Shown piece by piece: positions 43,867 through 52,269 of a stretch of 52,359 bases of DNA. This stretch comes from Moorena sp. SS36440bin_2. Lineage in GTDB: Bacteria > Cyanobacteriota > Cyanobacteriia > Cyanobacteriales > Coleofasciculaceae. How positions within the stretch are numbered: position 1 is the first letter of the stretch; each line of letters begins with the position of its first letter. The stretch is taken from NCBI GenBank assembly GCA_011524395.1, contig WTKN01000229.1, positions 1 to 52,359 of the forward strand, given 5' to 3'. A model generated the notes under the pieces. That model was given only the letters and a program-made list of their open reading frames with translations, had not been told where the DNA came from and did no database searches. The position numbers and the translations under genes are program-made.

Positions 43867-44058
43867 ATGAACAGTATAGACTTTCCAACGCTGATAACCA
43901 CCATTTTTGTTTTGGTGGATTACTGGTATCAACAAAAAATTCAACCCCTCTTACTGCTGAAAGTATGAGCAAAAGCGCGTTTGAGCGATTCAGATTCAGA
44001 GCTTGAAATCCATACCGTTCCTGGTAGTCATATCTCAATGATCAGAGCTAATTTGTAA
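43867..44058 (+). pseudogene. Transposase N-terminal remnant (DDE type)
   Basis: Reads MNSIDFPTLITTIFVLVDYW and YQQKIQPLLLLKV, then an in-frame TGA, then KARLSDSDSELEIHTVPGSH and MIRAN. The VLVDDWYQ and LSDSEVLTL-like blocks are the start of cyanobacterial IS4/IS5-type DDE transposases. Truncated after 63 codons. Confidence 0.55.
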
Positions 44059-44134
44059 AGTAAATATTAAGAAGTTTGAAAGCCTTACTATGATTGTCTT
44101 TTGGGTATTAAATAGTTCAATTGTTCTAGTTTAG

Positions 44135-44308
44135 TGCAAGGATTACAGCGAGTTTACAAATCACCTCTTAGGCTCCAGCATCACCAACTTTGCCCTTGAT
44201 GTTTGGGTTTATCAGCAGAGTGGTTCGGTTACTCAGTTATCCTTTCTGATTCTGTTTAGTACTCTCGCCTGTTCCGTTGCTGCATCGCTAAATACTAAGC
44301 AGATTTAG
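44135..44308 (+). pseudogene. MFS transporter fragment
   Basis: An open fragment of 57 codons reads HLLGSSITNFALDVWVYQQS and GSVTQLSFLILFSTLACSVA, which matches the first helices of cyanobacterial MFS carriers (GSxLTxFALGVWVYQxTGSV). It has no start and ends after the second helix, overlapping the end of the convergent ccs1 gene by 14 bp. Confidence 0.6.
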
Positions 44309-45701
44309 CCAGTAAAGGTTCTACCTTCTGGGAGGATTCACCGACCTGCTCTAAAATCTCAATCAATTCCCGTTCAAAGGTGACCAAAGCACGATTGGTT
44401 TTCCCACCAATATAAAAGCGATCGCCTTTTTGTAATGCCCAAATCTGAGAGTGGGAGACATAACTCATCAGTACCCCTAACATCAGTAAGCCAAAGCCAC
44501 TGTAAACAAAGGGAATACCGGGGTCAGCTTTAATTTGTAAACCAGTGCTGCCGATCACATCTTTAATTTTAAGTATCACCCCATTGACCTTAATCCCCAT
44601 ACCAGGACGAACGGTGGAAACGAGATTACCCTCTCCATCATAGACAAACAGCGTTCCCTGTAAGTCTCTAGCTAAAAGGGATACCCCTTCACTTAAATCA
44701 GGTTTTGTGGGAACCCAAGTTCCCCAAATCCGCCCCTCACCATTAGTGGGAAGTTGTGCCATGGGAAGCTGGAAAATTGGACTATTATTCAACTGCACCT
44801 GAACCCCAGCAATCCCCCAATCGGTTTGGTAAAAGGTGACACCTCGATATCTTAGGGGCTTATTCACATAAATAGTCTCTTGGTCAACGTCTTCACCTTG
44901 ACTATCCAAAACTGACAGATTGGAGTAAAATTGATCAATATTCCCAGACGGAGTGTAATCAATCCAGAAGCGATTCACCCGCAATGACAAATCTTTGGGG
45001 ATTTGGGGCCAAGCAAACGGACCGGCATCAACAATGTTTCTAACTTGGAATGTATCGCCACTGGTAACCATTTCCTGAGCCGTAAATCCTGTCATTGAGC
45101 CCCAAATTGACCCTCCCAGGATAATCAACATACTGGCATGAACTAGAATTGGACCAATCCGTCCGATAATTCCTTTACGGGCGTAGATACTATCCCCCTC
45201 TTGGAATACCTTGTAACGCCGCTTCTCTAACAAATCAGTGAGGTAAGTAAAAGACCCCTTGTCCAACTCTACACTCAAAGCAAGTTTCCCAAACTGGCGG
45301 GGTTGTTTGTAAAACTTCCAATTCCGGGCTGCTTTTAAAGCCGGAAATTGACGAGTGAAAGTACAGGCGGTCAGGCTACTACCGAATAAAACTAATAAGG
45401 ACAAAAACCACCAAGTCCGGTAGACATGATCTAATCCTAGGAGCAACAACACCTTCCAGCTGAGGAAACCAAACAACGCTGGGTCTTCAGGATAATTGGC
45501 TTGGTAAAACGCCAGAGATTCCCCCTGTTCAATAACTGTACCGCTAATGCTAAAGAGTGCGATCGCAAGTAGCAAGATAATCGCTAACCGTAAGTTAGCT
45601 AGCAATGATACTAACCGACGCCAAAACCGACTGCTACTAGTCAATGATGAGTTTTCTAATGAATTTTCTGATGAATTTTCTGATGAGTTTTCTAAAGTCA
45701 T
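44295..45701 (-). CDS. ccs1: Cytochrome c biogenesis protein Ccs1/ResB
   Basis: A 468-residue ResB/Ccs1 protein of System II cytochrome c maturation, which with CcsA delivers haem and keeps apocytochromes reduced on the lumenal side. Three N-terminal membrane helices (about 33-55, 85-105 and 180-200), a large soluble loop with [18 protein letters not shown], and a last helix (about 405-425, [20 protein letters not shown]) match the family. The N-terminus carries a short ENSS repeat ([16 protein letters not shown]), encoded by a 12-bp repeat, which is unusual. ccdA lies 134 bp upstream on the same strand. Confidence 0.92.
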   Translation of the reverse strand: MTLENSSENSSENSLENSSLTSSSRFWRRLVSLLANLRLAIILLLAIALFSISGTVIEQGESLAFYQANYPEDPALFGFLSWKVLLLLGLDHVYRTWWFLSLLVLFGSSLTACTFTRQFPALKAARNWKFYKQPRQFGKLALSVELDKGSFTYLTDLLEKRRYKVFQEGDSIYARKGIIGRIGPILVHASMLIILGGSIWGSMTGFTAQEMVTSGDTFQVRNIVDAGPFAWPQIPKDLSLRVNRFWIDYTPSGNIDQFYSNLSVLDSQGEDVDQETIYVNKPLRYRGVTFYQTDWGIAGVQVQLNNSPIFQLPMAQLPTNGEGRIWGTWVPTKPDLSEGVSLLARDLQGTLFVYDGEGNLVSTVRPGMGIKVNGVILKIKDVIGSTGLQIKADPGIPFVYSGFGLLMLGVLMSYVSHSQIWALQKGDRFYIGGKTNRALVTFERELIEILEQVGESSQKVEPLLAKSA

Positions 45702-45835
45702 ATAAAGTCTAGTTAATTACTTGTGTTCTTAATAGAATGAGTAGATTTAGGAAAAGAAGATCAGTAAGTATATGCCCGTAGCGCATTAGCTGATACGCGA
45801 CACGCGCTATAGCTTACGACGCACTCAGCACTCAG

Positions 45836-46591
45836 TCAAAAAATTCCCACAGGAATCCGAGACAACAAAGAAAATACACCAAATGCCAGCAATAGCGCAC
45901 CACTTACTGGTGTAATCCAACTCGACCACTGTCGCAATTCTAATAATCGTTTAATTGAAGCAGTAAAGGTACCTGCCAAGATCAAGGGTGCCACATAACC
46001 AGCTGTATAAGACAACAGCAAGGCACCACCTAAGACTAAATCTTTAGTTGATACAACCCAAGCTAGTAAAGTTGCTAATACCGGTGTACTGCAAGGTGAA
46101 GCGACTAAACCGAAGGTCAAACCAATGAGATAAGAGCGTAACCCTTTCGGCCATTCCTGGGAAATCCAATCCATACCACCCCAACTTGGAAACTGTAGCG
46201 GTAGTGCTTCTAGTAAATTCAACCCCATAATAATGGCGATTAGGCTGACAATAATCGGTAAGCCAACACCGATTTGACCATAGACTCGCCCGATAGATGC
46301 TGCGATAATTCCTAATGCAGCTAAGGTTGTGGCTAAGCCTAAGGCAAACCATACCGATTGGGTAGCAGCTTGCAGCCGTCCTTGATTTTCATAACCACCG
46401 ATGTAGCCAATCGTGATGGGTAGCATTGATAGCATACAGGGGGTTAGGCTAGTCAGCAACCCAGCAGCAAAGATGATGGCGATGCTGATTAGGCTCAGGT
46501 GAGTCAGTTGACTGTCAACCAGGTTATTAGCAAATTGTTGGAGTTGATAAAGTTGAGTCGAGAATGTTTCAAGCATAGGGAATCTGAACAC
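45836..46591 (-). CDS. ccdA: CcdA-type thiol-disulfide membrane transporter
   Basis: 251 residues with six membrane helices of the CcdA/DsbD core. The two conserved Cys are in SLTPCMLSMLPITIGY and ASPCSTPVLATLL. CcdA passes reducing equivalents from stromal or cytosolic thioredoxin across the membrane to keep apocytochrome c haem-binding thiols reduced. It is upstream of ccs1 in the same direction, the usual cyanobacterial arrangement, so the two are functionally linked and may be co-transcribed. Confidence 0.92.
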   Translation of the reverse strand: MFRFPMLETFSTQLYQLQQFANNLVDSQLTHLSLISIAIIFAAGLLTSLTPCMLSMLPITIGYIGGYENQGRLQAATQSVWFALGLATTLAALGIIAASIGRVYGQIGVGLPIIVSLIAIIMGLNLLEALPLQFPSWGGMDWISQEWPKGLRSYLIGLTFGLVASPCSTPVLATLLAWVVSTKDLVLGGALLLSYTAGYVAPLILAGTFTASIKRLLELRQWSSWITPVSGALLLAFGVFSLLSRIPVGIF

Positions 46592-46867
46592 CCAGTTTGC
46601 TTGAATTGTAGCGTATTTAACCCCTCAAGTACGGTGGCCAAATCCCACGGATATATAGCGGTTCTCATATTAATGACGCGGTGCCACAAGGCGCGAGGTT
46701 CCCAACTCCTAGGTCGCCGCTCCGCGAATGCCTAGGGAAGGCGCACCAAGTCTGTTGCCTATTCCCTATTCCCTAAAATCCACAACTTGTATACCTCACC
46801 TATTTGAGAAATACTATAGTAAGGCACGATAATAATAAGTCGGCAAACTTTTTTAAGGGGATAGACT

Positions 46868-47395
46868 ATGTTCACTAGACGTGACCTTCCCTCAGAGCAG
46901 GAACTGCTAAATTTCGCGAGACAGTACCCTGAGCTAGATATAGAATCAGTGTTTACTTGTCTGTCGTTCCTGAAAACTACCACTGAAATCTACGAAGCGA
47001 TTGACACTCATTTGGGTCGCTACGAGTTATCAATCGGTAAGTTTACTGTACTCATGCTATTACACAAAGCGGGTTCGTTAGGCTTGACTCCTTCCGAATG
47101 TGCTAAACAGGCTGGTGTTACTCGTGGGACAATCACAGGTCTGCTCGATGGTCTCGAACGTCAAGGGTTAGTTAAACGCCAGCCCCACCCAGATGACCGA
47201 CGGATGCTGATGGTTCAGCTGACTCCAAACGGTTGGCAGTTCTTGAAGCAAATGCTTCCCGAGCACTTTAATCGGGTGAAAGGTTTGATGGCTCACCTGA
47301 CTCGCGCAGAAAAGAAAACCTTCGTTAAACTTTTAGCAAAGTTCCGAGCGGGAACCCCTGCTATGCACTCTGCTGAATTTCAGCTGACCCAGTAA
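46868..47395 (+). CDS. MarR-family transcriptional regulator
   Basis: 175 residues. The winged-helix core includes KFTVLMLLHKAGSLGLTPSE, AKQAGVTRGTITGLLDGLER (recognition helix) and a wing with KRQPHPDDRRMLMVQLTPNG. The ATG follows an AAGGGGAT ribosome site. MarR proteins usually repress adjacent genes until a ligand binds. Here the next genes, 147 bp downstream, are a devBCA exporter, and a perfect palindrome lies between them, so control of that exporter is the best inference. Confidence 0.9.
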   Translation: MFTRRDLPSEQELLNFARQYPELDIESVFTCLSFLKTTTEIYEAIDTHLGRYELSIGKFTVLMLLHKAGSLGLTPSECAKQAGVTRGTITGLLDGLERQGLVKRQPHPDDRRMLMVQLTPNGWQFLKQMLPEHFNRVKGLMAHLTRAEKKTFVKLLAKFRAGTPAMHSAEFQLTQ

Positions 47396-47469
47396 TCACG
47401 GATTGCTCAAAAAATCTGTTACCGGTGCTCGTAATTATTTTTACCTTATGATAACTTAAATAGTAAGGA

Positions 47470-47484
47470 GCCATATAATATGGC
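47470..47484. promoter_or_regulatory. Palindromic candidate MarR operator
   Basis: GCCATATAATATGGC is a perfect palindrome (7-1-7), 59 bp upstream of the devB start and just after marR. Size and position suit a MarR dimer site overlapping the devB promoter. A related half-site wording, ATGGCTCATATAA, follows at about 47499. Confidence 0.5.
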
Positions 47485-47542
47485 ACGCAAGAGATAGTTA
47501 TGGCTCATATAACCGACAGAAGTTGATTTAACCGGAGAAGTC

Positions 47543-48862
47543 ATGGAGCCAAAGATTGGGATAAAAGATCAGGGATTATCAAAGCCCCTAAGTCGTTGGG
47601 TGATTGTACTGGCTGGTGTTGGGATTCTGGCAACTGTGGTCGCTAGCCGATACAGTTTGGAAATGGTCCGTGAGCGCCCGCCAGAACCAGTGCCATCCCC
47701 CAGTACAACCCCAGCTATGCGAGCTGTAACTGCTCTAGGACGTCTCGAACCTGAGGGGGAAGTTATTCAATTAGCTGCTCCAACAACTTTTCAAGCACCA
47801 AGGGTGGCTCAGTTACTGGTTAAGGAAGGGGATAAAGTAGGTGCCAATCAATTGATTGCCATCATGGAAAATCGCGATCGCTTACAAGCGGATTTAGAAC
47901 GGGCCAAAGCGGAGCTTAAAGTAAGCCGTGCGAACTTGGAGAAAGTCAAAGCTGGTGCTAAAAATGGCACCATTGCTGCTCAGGAGGCTAAGATTAAACG
48001 ACTAGAGGCAGAGTATCGGGGGCAGAAGGAGGCGCTACAAACTCGCATTGACCGTTTACAGACTCAGCTGCAAGAAACACAACAAGAGAAAGATGCCACA
48101 GTCAGGCGATTAGAGGCTCAGTTAAGGAATGTACAAGCAGATTTTCAGCGCTATGACCAGTTAGAACGAGACGGTGCGATCGCAATTTCCGAATTGGACA
48201 GCCGCCGCCTAAACGTAGACACTGCCCAAGAGAGCGTGAGTGAAGCCATAGCCAACCGCAGCCAAACTATAAGCACCCTCAGGGAACAACTCAAAGAAGC
48301 TATTGTCAACCGCAACCAGACCCTAGCTGTGGTAGAAGCACAGATTAATGAAGCTAAAGCTACCCTCGAAGAGATTAAAGAAGTACGTTTAGTAGATATT
48401 AGACAGGCTGAAGCGGAGCTAGAAATGGCTATGGCACAAGTCAAGCAAGCCGAAGCAGAATTAAAATTTGCTTACGTCCATTCTCCACTAGATAGTCAAA
48501 TTTTGAAAATTAACACTTATCCAGGAGAAACCGTAGATCAAGAAAAGGGAATTGTGGAACTAGGGCAAACTGACCAAATGATGGTTGTTGCGGAAGTCTA
48601 CGAAAGTGATATTAGTAAAGTCAAGCTAGAACAGAAAGTAACTATTATTAGTGAAAGCAAGGCATTTGAGGGTAAACTCAATGGCACTATAGTTAGAATT
48701 GGGCAACAAATTAACAAACAGGATGTTCTTGACACTGATCCAGCCGCTGACGTAGATGCCAGAGTTGTTGAAGTAGATATTCGTCTCAATCGAGAAGACA
48801 GCAAGACGGTTACTTATTTAACTAACTCCCAAGTCATCGTAAAAATAGTTACTACTGATTAG
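47543..48862 (+). CDS. devB: DevB-like membrane fusion protein of an ABC exporter
   Basis: 439 residues. One N-terminal membrane helix (WVIVLAGVGILATVVAS, about 19-35), a Pro-rich linker, a lipoyl-like half (VTALGRLEPEGEVIQLAAPT), a long coiled-coil hairpin (about 115-310), the second lipoyl half with AYVHSPLDSQILKINTYPGE, and a beta-barrel. This is the HlyD-type periplasmic adaptor that links a DevAC pump to a TolC-like outer-membrane channel. In heterocyst formers DevBCA exports glycolipids; in other species related sets export other lipids or compounds. It is the first gene of a devBCA unit. Confidence 0.9.
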   Translation: MEPKIGIKDQGLSKPLSRWVIVLAGVGILATVVASRYSLEMVRERPPEPVPSPSTTPAMRAVTALGRLEPEGEVIQLAAPTTFQAPRVAQLLVKEGDKVGANQLIAIMENRDRLQADLERAKAELKVSRANLEKVKAGAKNGTIAAQEAKIKRLEAEYRGQKEALQTRIDRLQTQLQETQQEKDATVRRLEAQLRNVQADFQRYDQLERDGAIAISELDSRRLNVDTAQESVSEAIANRSQTISTLREQLKEAIVNRNQTLAVVEAQINEAKATLEEIKEVRLVDIRQAEAELEMAMAQVKQAEAELKFAYVHSPLDSQILKINTYPGETVDQEKGIVELGQTDQMMVVAEVYESDISKVKLEQKVTIISESKAFEGKLNGTIVRIGQQINKQDVLDTDPAADVDARVVEVDIRLNREDSKTVTYLTNSQVIVKIVTTD

Positions 48863-48938
48863 TCAATCGCTATCGCCCAAGCCGACGCTGCGCGAACGAG
48901 ACCATTCAAAAATAGTAATTAAGCAGTAACTATTACTC

Positions 48939-50087
48939 ATGACAATACCTTTAGCATGGTTACAATTGACCCATGAAAAAATGCGTTTGCTGGTGGCACT
49001 GGCAGGAATTGCTTTTGCCGATATTTTAATGTTTATGCAAATGGGTTTTCGGGATGCTTTGTTTGAAAGTAATGTGACACTACATAATAGCTTACAGGGT
49101 GACATTTTTTTGATTAGTCCCCAGTCCCAAGCAACAATCGCTATGAAAAGTTTTCCTAGTCGCAGGTTGTATCAAAGTATTGCATTTGATGGGGTCAAAT
49201 CGATCCGTGGGATATATATGGACTATGGCCTCTGGAAAAATCCTCAAACCCGTGAAACTCGTAGTGTGCTTGTGATTGGGTTTAATCCTACTGACAACGT
49301 CTTCAATTTATCTGGAGTAACCAGCAATCTGGATACGATAAAAATGCCAGATGTCGTTTTGTTCGATGACAGCTCCAGACCTGAATATGGTCCTATTGCG
49401 GAAGAGTTTAATCAGGGCAAAGAGATAACGACTGAAGTGAAACAACGTCGCATTCGAGTAGGGGGCTTATTCACCCTAGGGGCTTCCTTTGCAGCCGATG
49501 GAAATGTGATCACGAGTGATTTAAACTTTTTCCGTCTTTTCCCTGACCGCCATAGAGGACTGATTGATATCGGTTTGATTGAATTAGAACCAGGGTTAGA
49601 TGTGGAGATAGTTGTAGAGAAGATGAGACGCGAACTTTCCAAGGATGTTAGAGTTTTATCCAAGGAAGAGTTTGTTAATTGGGAGACAGCTTACTGGCAA
49701 AGCAGTACATCCATAGGCTTTATTTTTACCCTCGGTAGCGCGATGGGATTTATCGTGGGTACAGTGATTGTTTATCAAATTCTATATACTGATGTCGCGG
49801 ATCATTTGCCTGAGTATGCTACCCTGAAAGCCATGGGTTATAAAACCAGCTACCTATTGATAGTTGTTTTTCAAGAAGCTATAATTCTGGCAATTTTAGG
49901 TTATTTTCCTGGATATGGACTAGCCTTAGGGTTGTATAGTTTAACGAAAAATGCTACTAGTTTACCCATAGCTATGAGTCTAGCTAGGGCAGTAACAGTT
50001 TTGATTCTGACGATTATCATGTGTTCTATTTCCGGTGCGATCGCGATCGGGAAACTCCAAGCAGCGGATCCCGCTGATATTTTTTAA
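48939..50087 (+). CDS. devC: DevC-like ABC exporter permease
   Basis: 382 residues of the FtsX/MacB permease type. One N-terminal helix (about 17-35, LVALAGIAFADILMFMQMGF) precedes a large periplasmic domain, and three C-terminal helices follow (about 262-285, 310-330 and 345-370). QLTHEKMRLLVALAGIAFA is typical of DevC. It sits between devB (76-bp gap, with a dispersed-repeat half copy) and devA (55-bp gap). The permease would work with two DevA ATPases. Confidence 0.92.
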   Translation: MTIPLAWLQLTHEKMRLLVALAGIAFADILMFMQMGFRDALFESNVTLHNSLQGDIFLISPQSQATIAMKSFPSRRLYQSIAFDGVKSIRGIYMDYGLWKNPQTRETRSVLVIGFNPTDNVFNLSGVTSNLDTIKMPDVVLFDDSSRPEYGPIAEEFNQGKEITTEVKQRRIRVGGLFTLGASFAADGNVITSDLNFFRLFPDRHRGLIDIGLIELEPGLDVEIVVEKMRRELSKDVRVLSKEEFVNWETAYWQSSTSIGFIFTLGSAMGFIVGTVIVYQILYTDVADHLPEYATLKAMGYKTSYLLIVVFQEAIILAILGYFPGYGLALGLYSLTKNATSLPIAMSLARAVTVLILTIIMCSISGAIAIGKLQAADPADIF

Positions 50088-50142
50088 ACTATCCCTAAAA
50101 CTATAATCAATAACCAATAACTAGGTAGAAACGAAAAGTGTC

Positions 50143-50838
50143 ATGGTGGACGAAGCAGTTGTCTCCATTAAGCATCTCAACCATTACTTTGGTAAGGGTT
50201 CCCTAAGAAAACAGGTTTTGTTTGATATTGACCTAGACATCCACCAAGGAGAAATTGTGCTGATGACTGGTCCTTCTGGATCGGGTAAGACCACATTACT
50301 AACCCTAATTGGAGGATTACGATCGCCTCAATCTGGTAGTCTCAAAATCCTAGGAGAGCAACTGCTGGGAGCCAATAAACGTCATTTGATAGCAGTGCGG
50401 CGTCATATTGGCTATATTTTCCAGGCTCATAACTTACTCAAGAGTTTAACAGCTTGCCAAAATGTGCAAATGTCAGCAGAACTACACCCAGAACTTTCCA
50501 CTAAAGATGCTATTACTAAGTCAGTCGCTATATTGGAAGCAGTGGGGTTAGGTAAGTGGGTGAATTACTACCCAGATAAACTTTCTGGAGGACAAAAACA
50601 ACGAGTTGCGATCGCTCGTGCTTTAGTGGGTAATCCAAAGATACTCTTAGCCGATGAACCAACAGCAGCACTAGACAGTAAATCCGGTCGTGAAGTGGTA
50701 GATTTAATGCAGCAGTTAGCTAAAGAACAGGGATGTACAATTTTACTCGTTACTCACGACAATCGAATTCTCGATATTGCTGACCGGATTGTTAATATGG
50801 AAGATGGCTATCTTAATGGTATCAAAGCAGTTACTTAA
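50143..50838 (+). CDS. devA: DevA-like ABC exporter ATPase
   Basis: 231 residues with all ATPase motifs: Walker A GPSGSGKTTLL, a Q-loop in YIFQAHNLL, signature LSGGQKQRVAIARAL, Walker B ILLADEPTAALD and the H-loop VTHDNRI. The protein belongs to the LolD/MacB branch of ABC ATPases that drives DevC-type permeases. It is last in the devBCA unit, and its end overlaps the convergent HTH gene by 4 bp. Confidence 0.94.
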   Translation: MVDEAVVSIKHLNHYFGKGSLRKQVLFDIDLDIHQGEIVLMTGPSGSGKTTLLTLIGGLRSPQSGSLKILGEQLLGANKRHLIAVRRHIGYIFQAHNLLKSLTACQNVQMSAELHPELSTKDAITKSVAILEAVGLGKWVNYYPDKLSGGQKQRVAIARALVGNPKILLADEPTAALDSKSGREVVDLMQQLAKEQGCTILLVTHDNRILDIADRIVNMEDGYLNGIKAVT

Positions 50839-51470
50839 GCTGGACTGACTTTAGCACGATGCAGCAACTTATCACCAATGCGGTAGCCAGTGTAACGTAC
50901 CCTAACCGTATCACCTGGTTGAGCAGTGCCTGACATGAGTTGGTGTTGTTGTGGATCGTAAGGGAGTTCGTCCCCCACAGATGCGATCGCATCCACACCC
51001 CATTTTTCTAGCAACTGTTCCACTGGCTTTACCAGGGGCAATAATCTCGCAGCTGGTAACTGCTCATTATGTTGTGCCGCATAAGCAGCAGTGGGCCATT
51101 GCACCAGCCAGGATTCTAGCACTTGTAAACTAGATTGCTGAAACTCCTGCATTAAAGTTTCGCGCTGCTGTTCCAACTGCTGTTCTAGACGCTGGTACTC
51201 CTGCTTGAATGTTGAGTCTTCCTGCTGTAAGGTAGAAACAGAATCTGGCAAAAACAGAACCAGTAACTGATTCACCGACACCTGCAACGCTTGAGCAAGT
51301 TTCAGCAGCGTTTTTAGCTGCATCTGCGACACCTGACCTTTCCGCAAACGCCTCACTTGCAACTCCGAAACATCAGCTCTGAGACTTAGTTGCCTAAAAC
51401 TAGGAATACCCACTTCTGCCATAAGTTGTCGCAACTGTTCACTGTAATTGGGATAGGAAGACTCGGTCAT
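50835..51470 (-). CDS. HTH-GrpE-like fusion protein
   Basis: 211 residues. An XRE/Cro-type helix-turn-helix occupies about 10-70 (FRQLSLRADVSELQVRRLRK and LLKLAQALQVSVNQLL). A Gln/Glu-rich coiled coil follows (about 80-115). The C-terminus (about 145-211) looks like the GrpE beta domain: LLEKWGVDAIASVGDELPYD, then PGDTVRVRYTGYRIGDKLLH. GrpE is the nucleotide exchange factor of DnaK, and here the coiled-coil dimeriser and head are joined to a DNA-binding domain. The arrangement suggests a regulator sensing or recruiting DnaK. It may be a known cyanobacterial family annotated only as HTH. Confidence 0.7.
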   Translation of the reverse strand: MTESSYPNYSEQLRQLMAEVGIPSFRQLSLRADVSELQVRRLRKGQVSQMQLKTLLKLAQALQVSVNQLLVLFLPDSVSTLQQEDSTFKQEYQRLEQQLEQQRETLMQEFQQSSLQVLESWLVQWPTAAYAAQHNEQLPAARLLPLVKPVEQLLEKWGVDAIASVGDELPYDPQQHQLMSGTAQPGDTVRVRYTGYRIGDKLLHRAKVSPA

Positions 51471-51599
51471 TTCCAGGCTGACGTATCAAGGATAAAAGAT
51501 GACAGGAGAAGATTTATAAATCTGATCAACTCCGGTGGAGTAATCATGATATCCCTGATTGTGATTATTGGTAAGTGCAATCAGCTATCAGCCTTTGGC

Positions 51600-51682
51600 C
51601 ACGGCTGATAGCTGATTGCTGATAGCTGACTGCTGACTGCTGACTGCTGACTGCTGACTGCTGACTGCTGATTGCTGACTGC
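51600..51682. repeat. Heptanucleotide tandem repeat (TGACTGC)
   Basis: About eleven units of TGACTGC, with TGATAGC and TGATTGC variants at the left and right edges. It is the same class as the array at 1905-2047 but with a different unit, and sits in the gap between convergent or co-oriented minus-strand genes. Confidence 0.9.
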
Positions 51683-51702
51683 TTACCAAATGAGATATTG
51701 GC

Positions 51703-52269
51703 TCAAAGTGCATTTACCCAGAAATCAGCGGTTACAATCTCACCATTACGCTTAAATTGACCCCAAACTTTATATGTGCCTGTTTCAGGAAATTTCGTAG
51801 CAAAACGTATCGGTTCAGTAGTTTTACCTGGAAGTGCGTGAGCATGAATGTAATCAGATGCTGTTATAGATGCTGATTTTTTAACAATTACTAAATGACC
51901 AGCTTCTCCCAAATAAGGTTGTAAATCAGTCACTGGATTATTATTAGCAGCATTCTTTAAGTTAAAGCTAATCATCACTTCCTCATTAGCCTGAACTTTG
52001 GGTTGATCAAAACTAAGCTCAACCTTAGTATTGCCAAATACTTTGACATTCTTGATTTCTATATCACTTAGAGATGAAATAGTTCCTGGTGCTTTTACTT
52101 TTACTACAGAAACTCGCTCTGGTTTTCCAGTTGGTTTGTAATCGCTAAAAAGAGTGTAATTACCAGGTTTAGGAAAATTAGCTTCAACTTCAAACCTTCC
52201 ATTCCCTTTGTAATCAGGATGAATATGATCGTAAAAATCAAGATCATCACTGACTACAATTAAATGCAT
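51703..52269 (-). CDS. Partial periplasmic-type beta-domain protein at window edge
   Basis: At least 188 residues, starting MHLIVVSDDLDFYDHIHPDY if the ATG at 52269 is used. Two related beta-sandwich stretches are visible, with FPKPGNYTLFSDYKPTG and LQPYLGEAGHLVIVKKS followed by HAHALPGK and FPETGTYKVWGQFKRNGEIV. This layout is typical of secreted or lipoprotein-type domains found near metal-efflux and copper-related genes. Upstream, the frame continues with VPDFEVFQEKL, conserved in relatives, but meets a TGA at about 52313 with no start between. The gene is therefore either N-terminally broken or mutated before the window edge. Confidence 0.6.
   Translation of the reverse strand: MHLIVVSDDLDFYDHIHPDYKGNGRFEVEANFPKPGNYTLFSDYKPTGKPERVSVVKVKAPGTISSLSDIEIKNVKVFGNTKVELSFDQPKVQANEEVMISFNLKNAANNNPVTDLQPYLGEAGHLVIVKKSASITASDYIHAHALPGKTTEPIRFATKFPETGTYKVWGQFKRNGEIVTADFWVNAL

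Noticed and set aside
47395-50838. Heterocyst glycolipid exporter assignment for devBCA
   Set aside because: DevBCA homologues are numerous and diverse; without hgl genes or a phylogeny the substrate cannot be stated.
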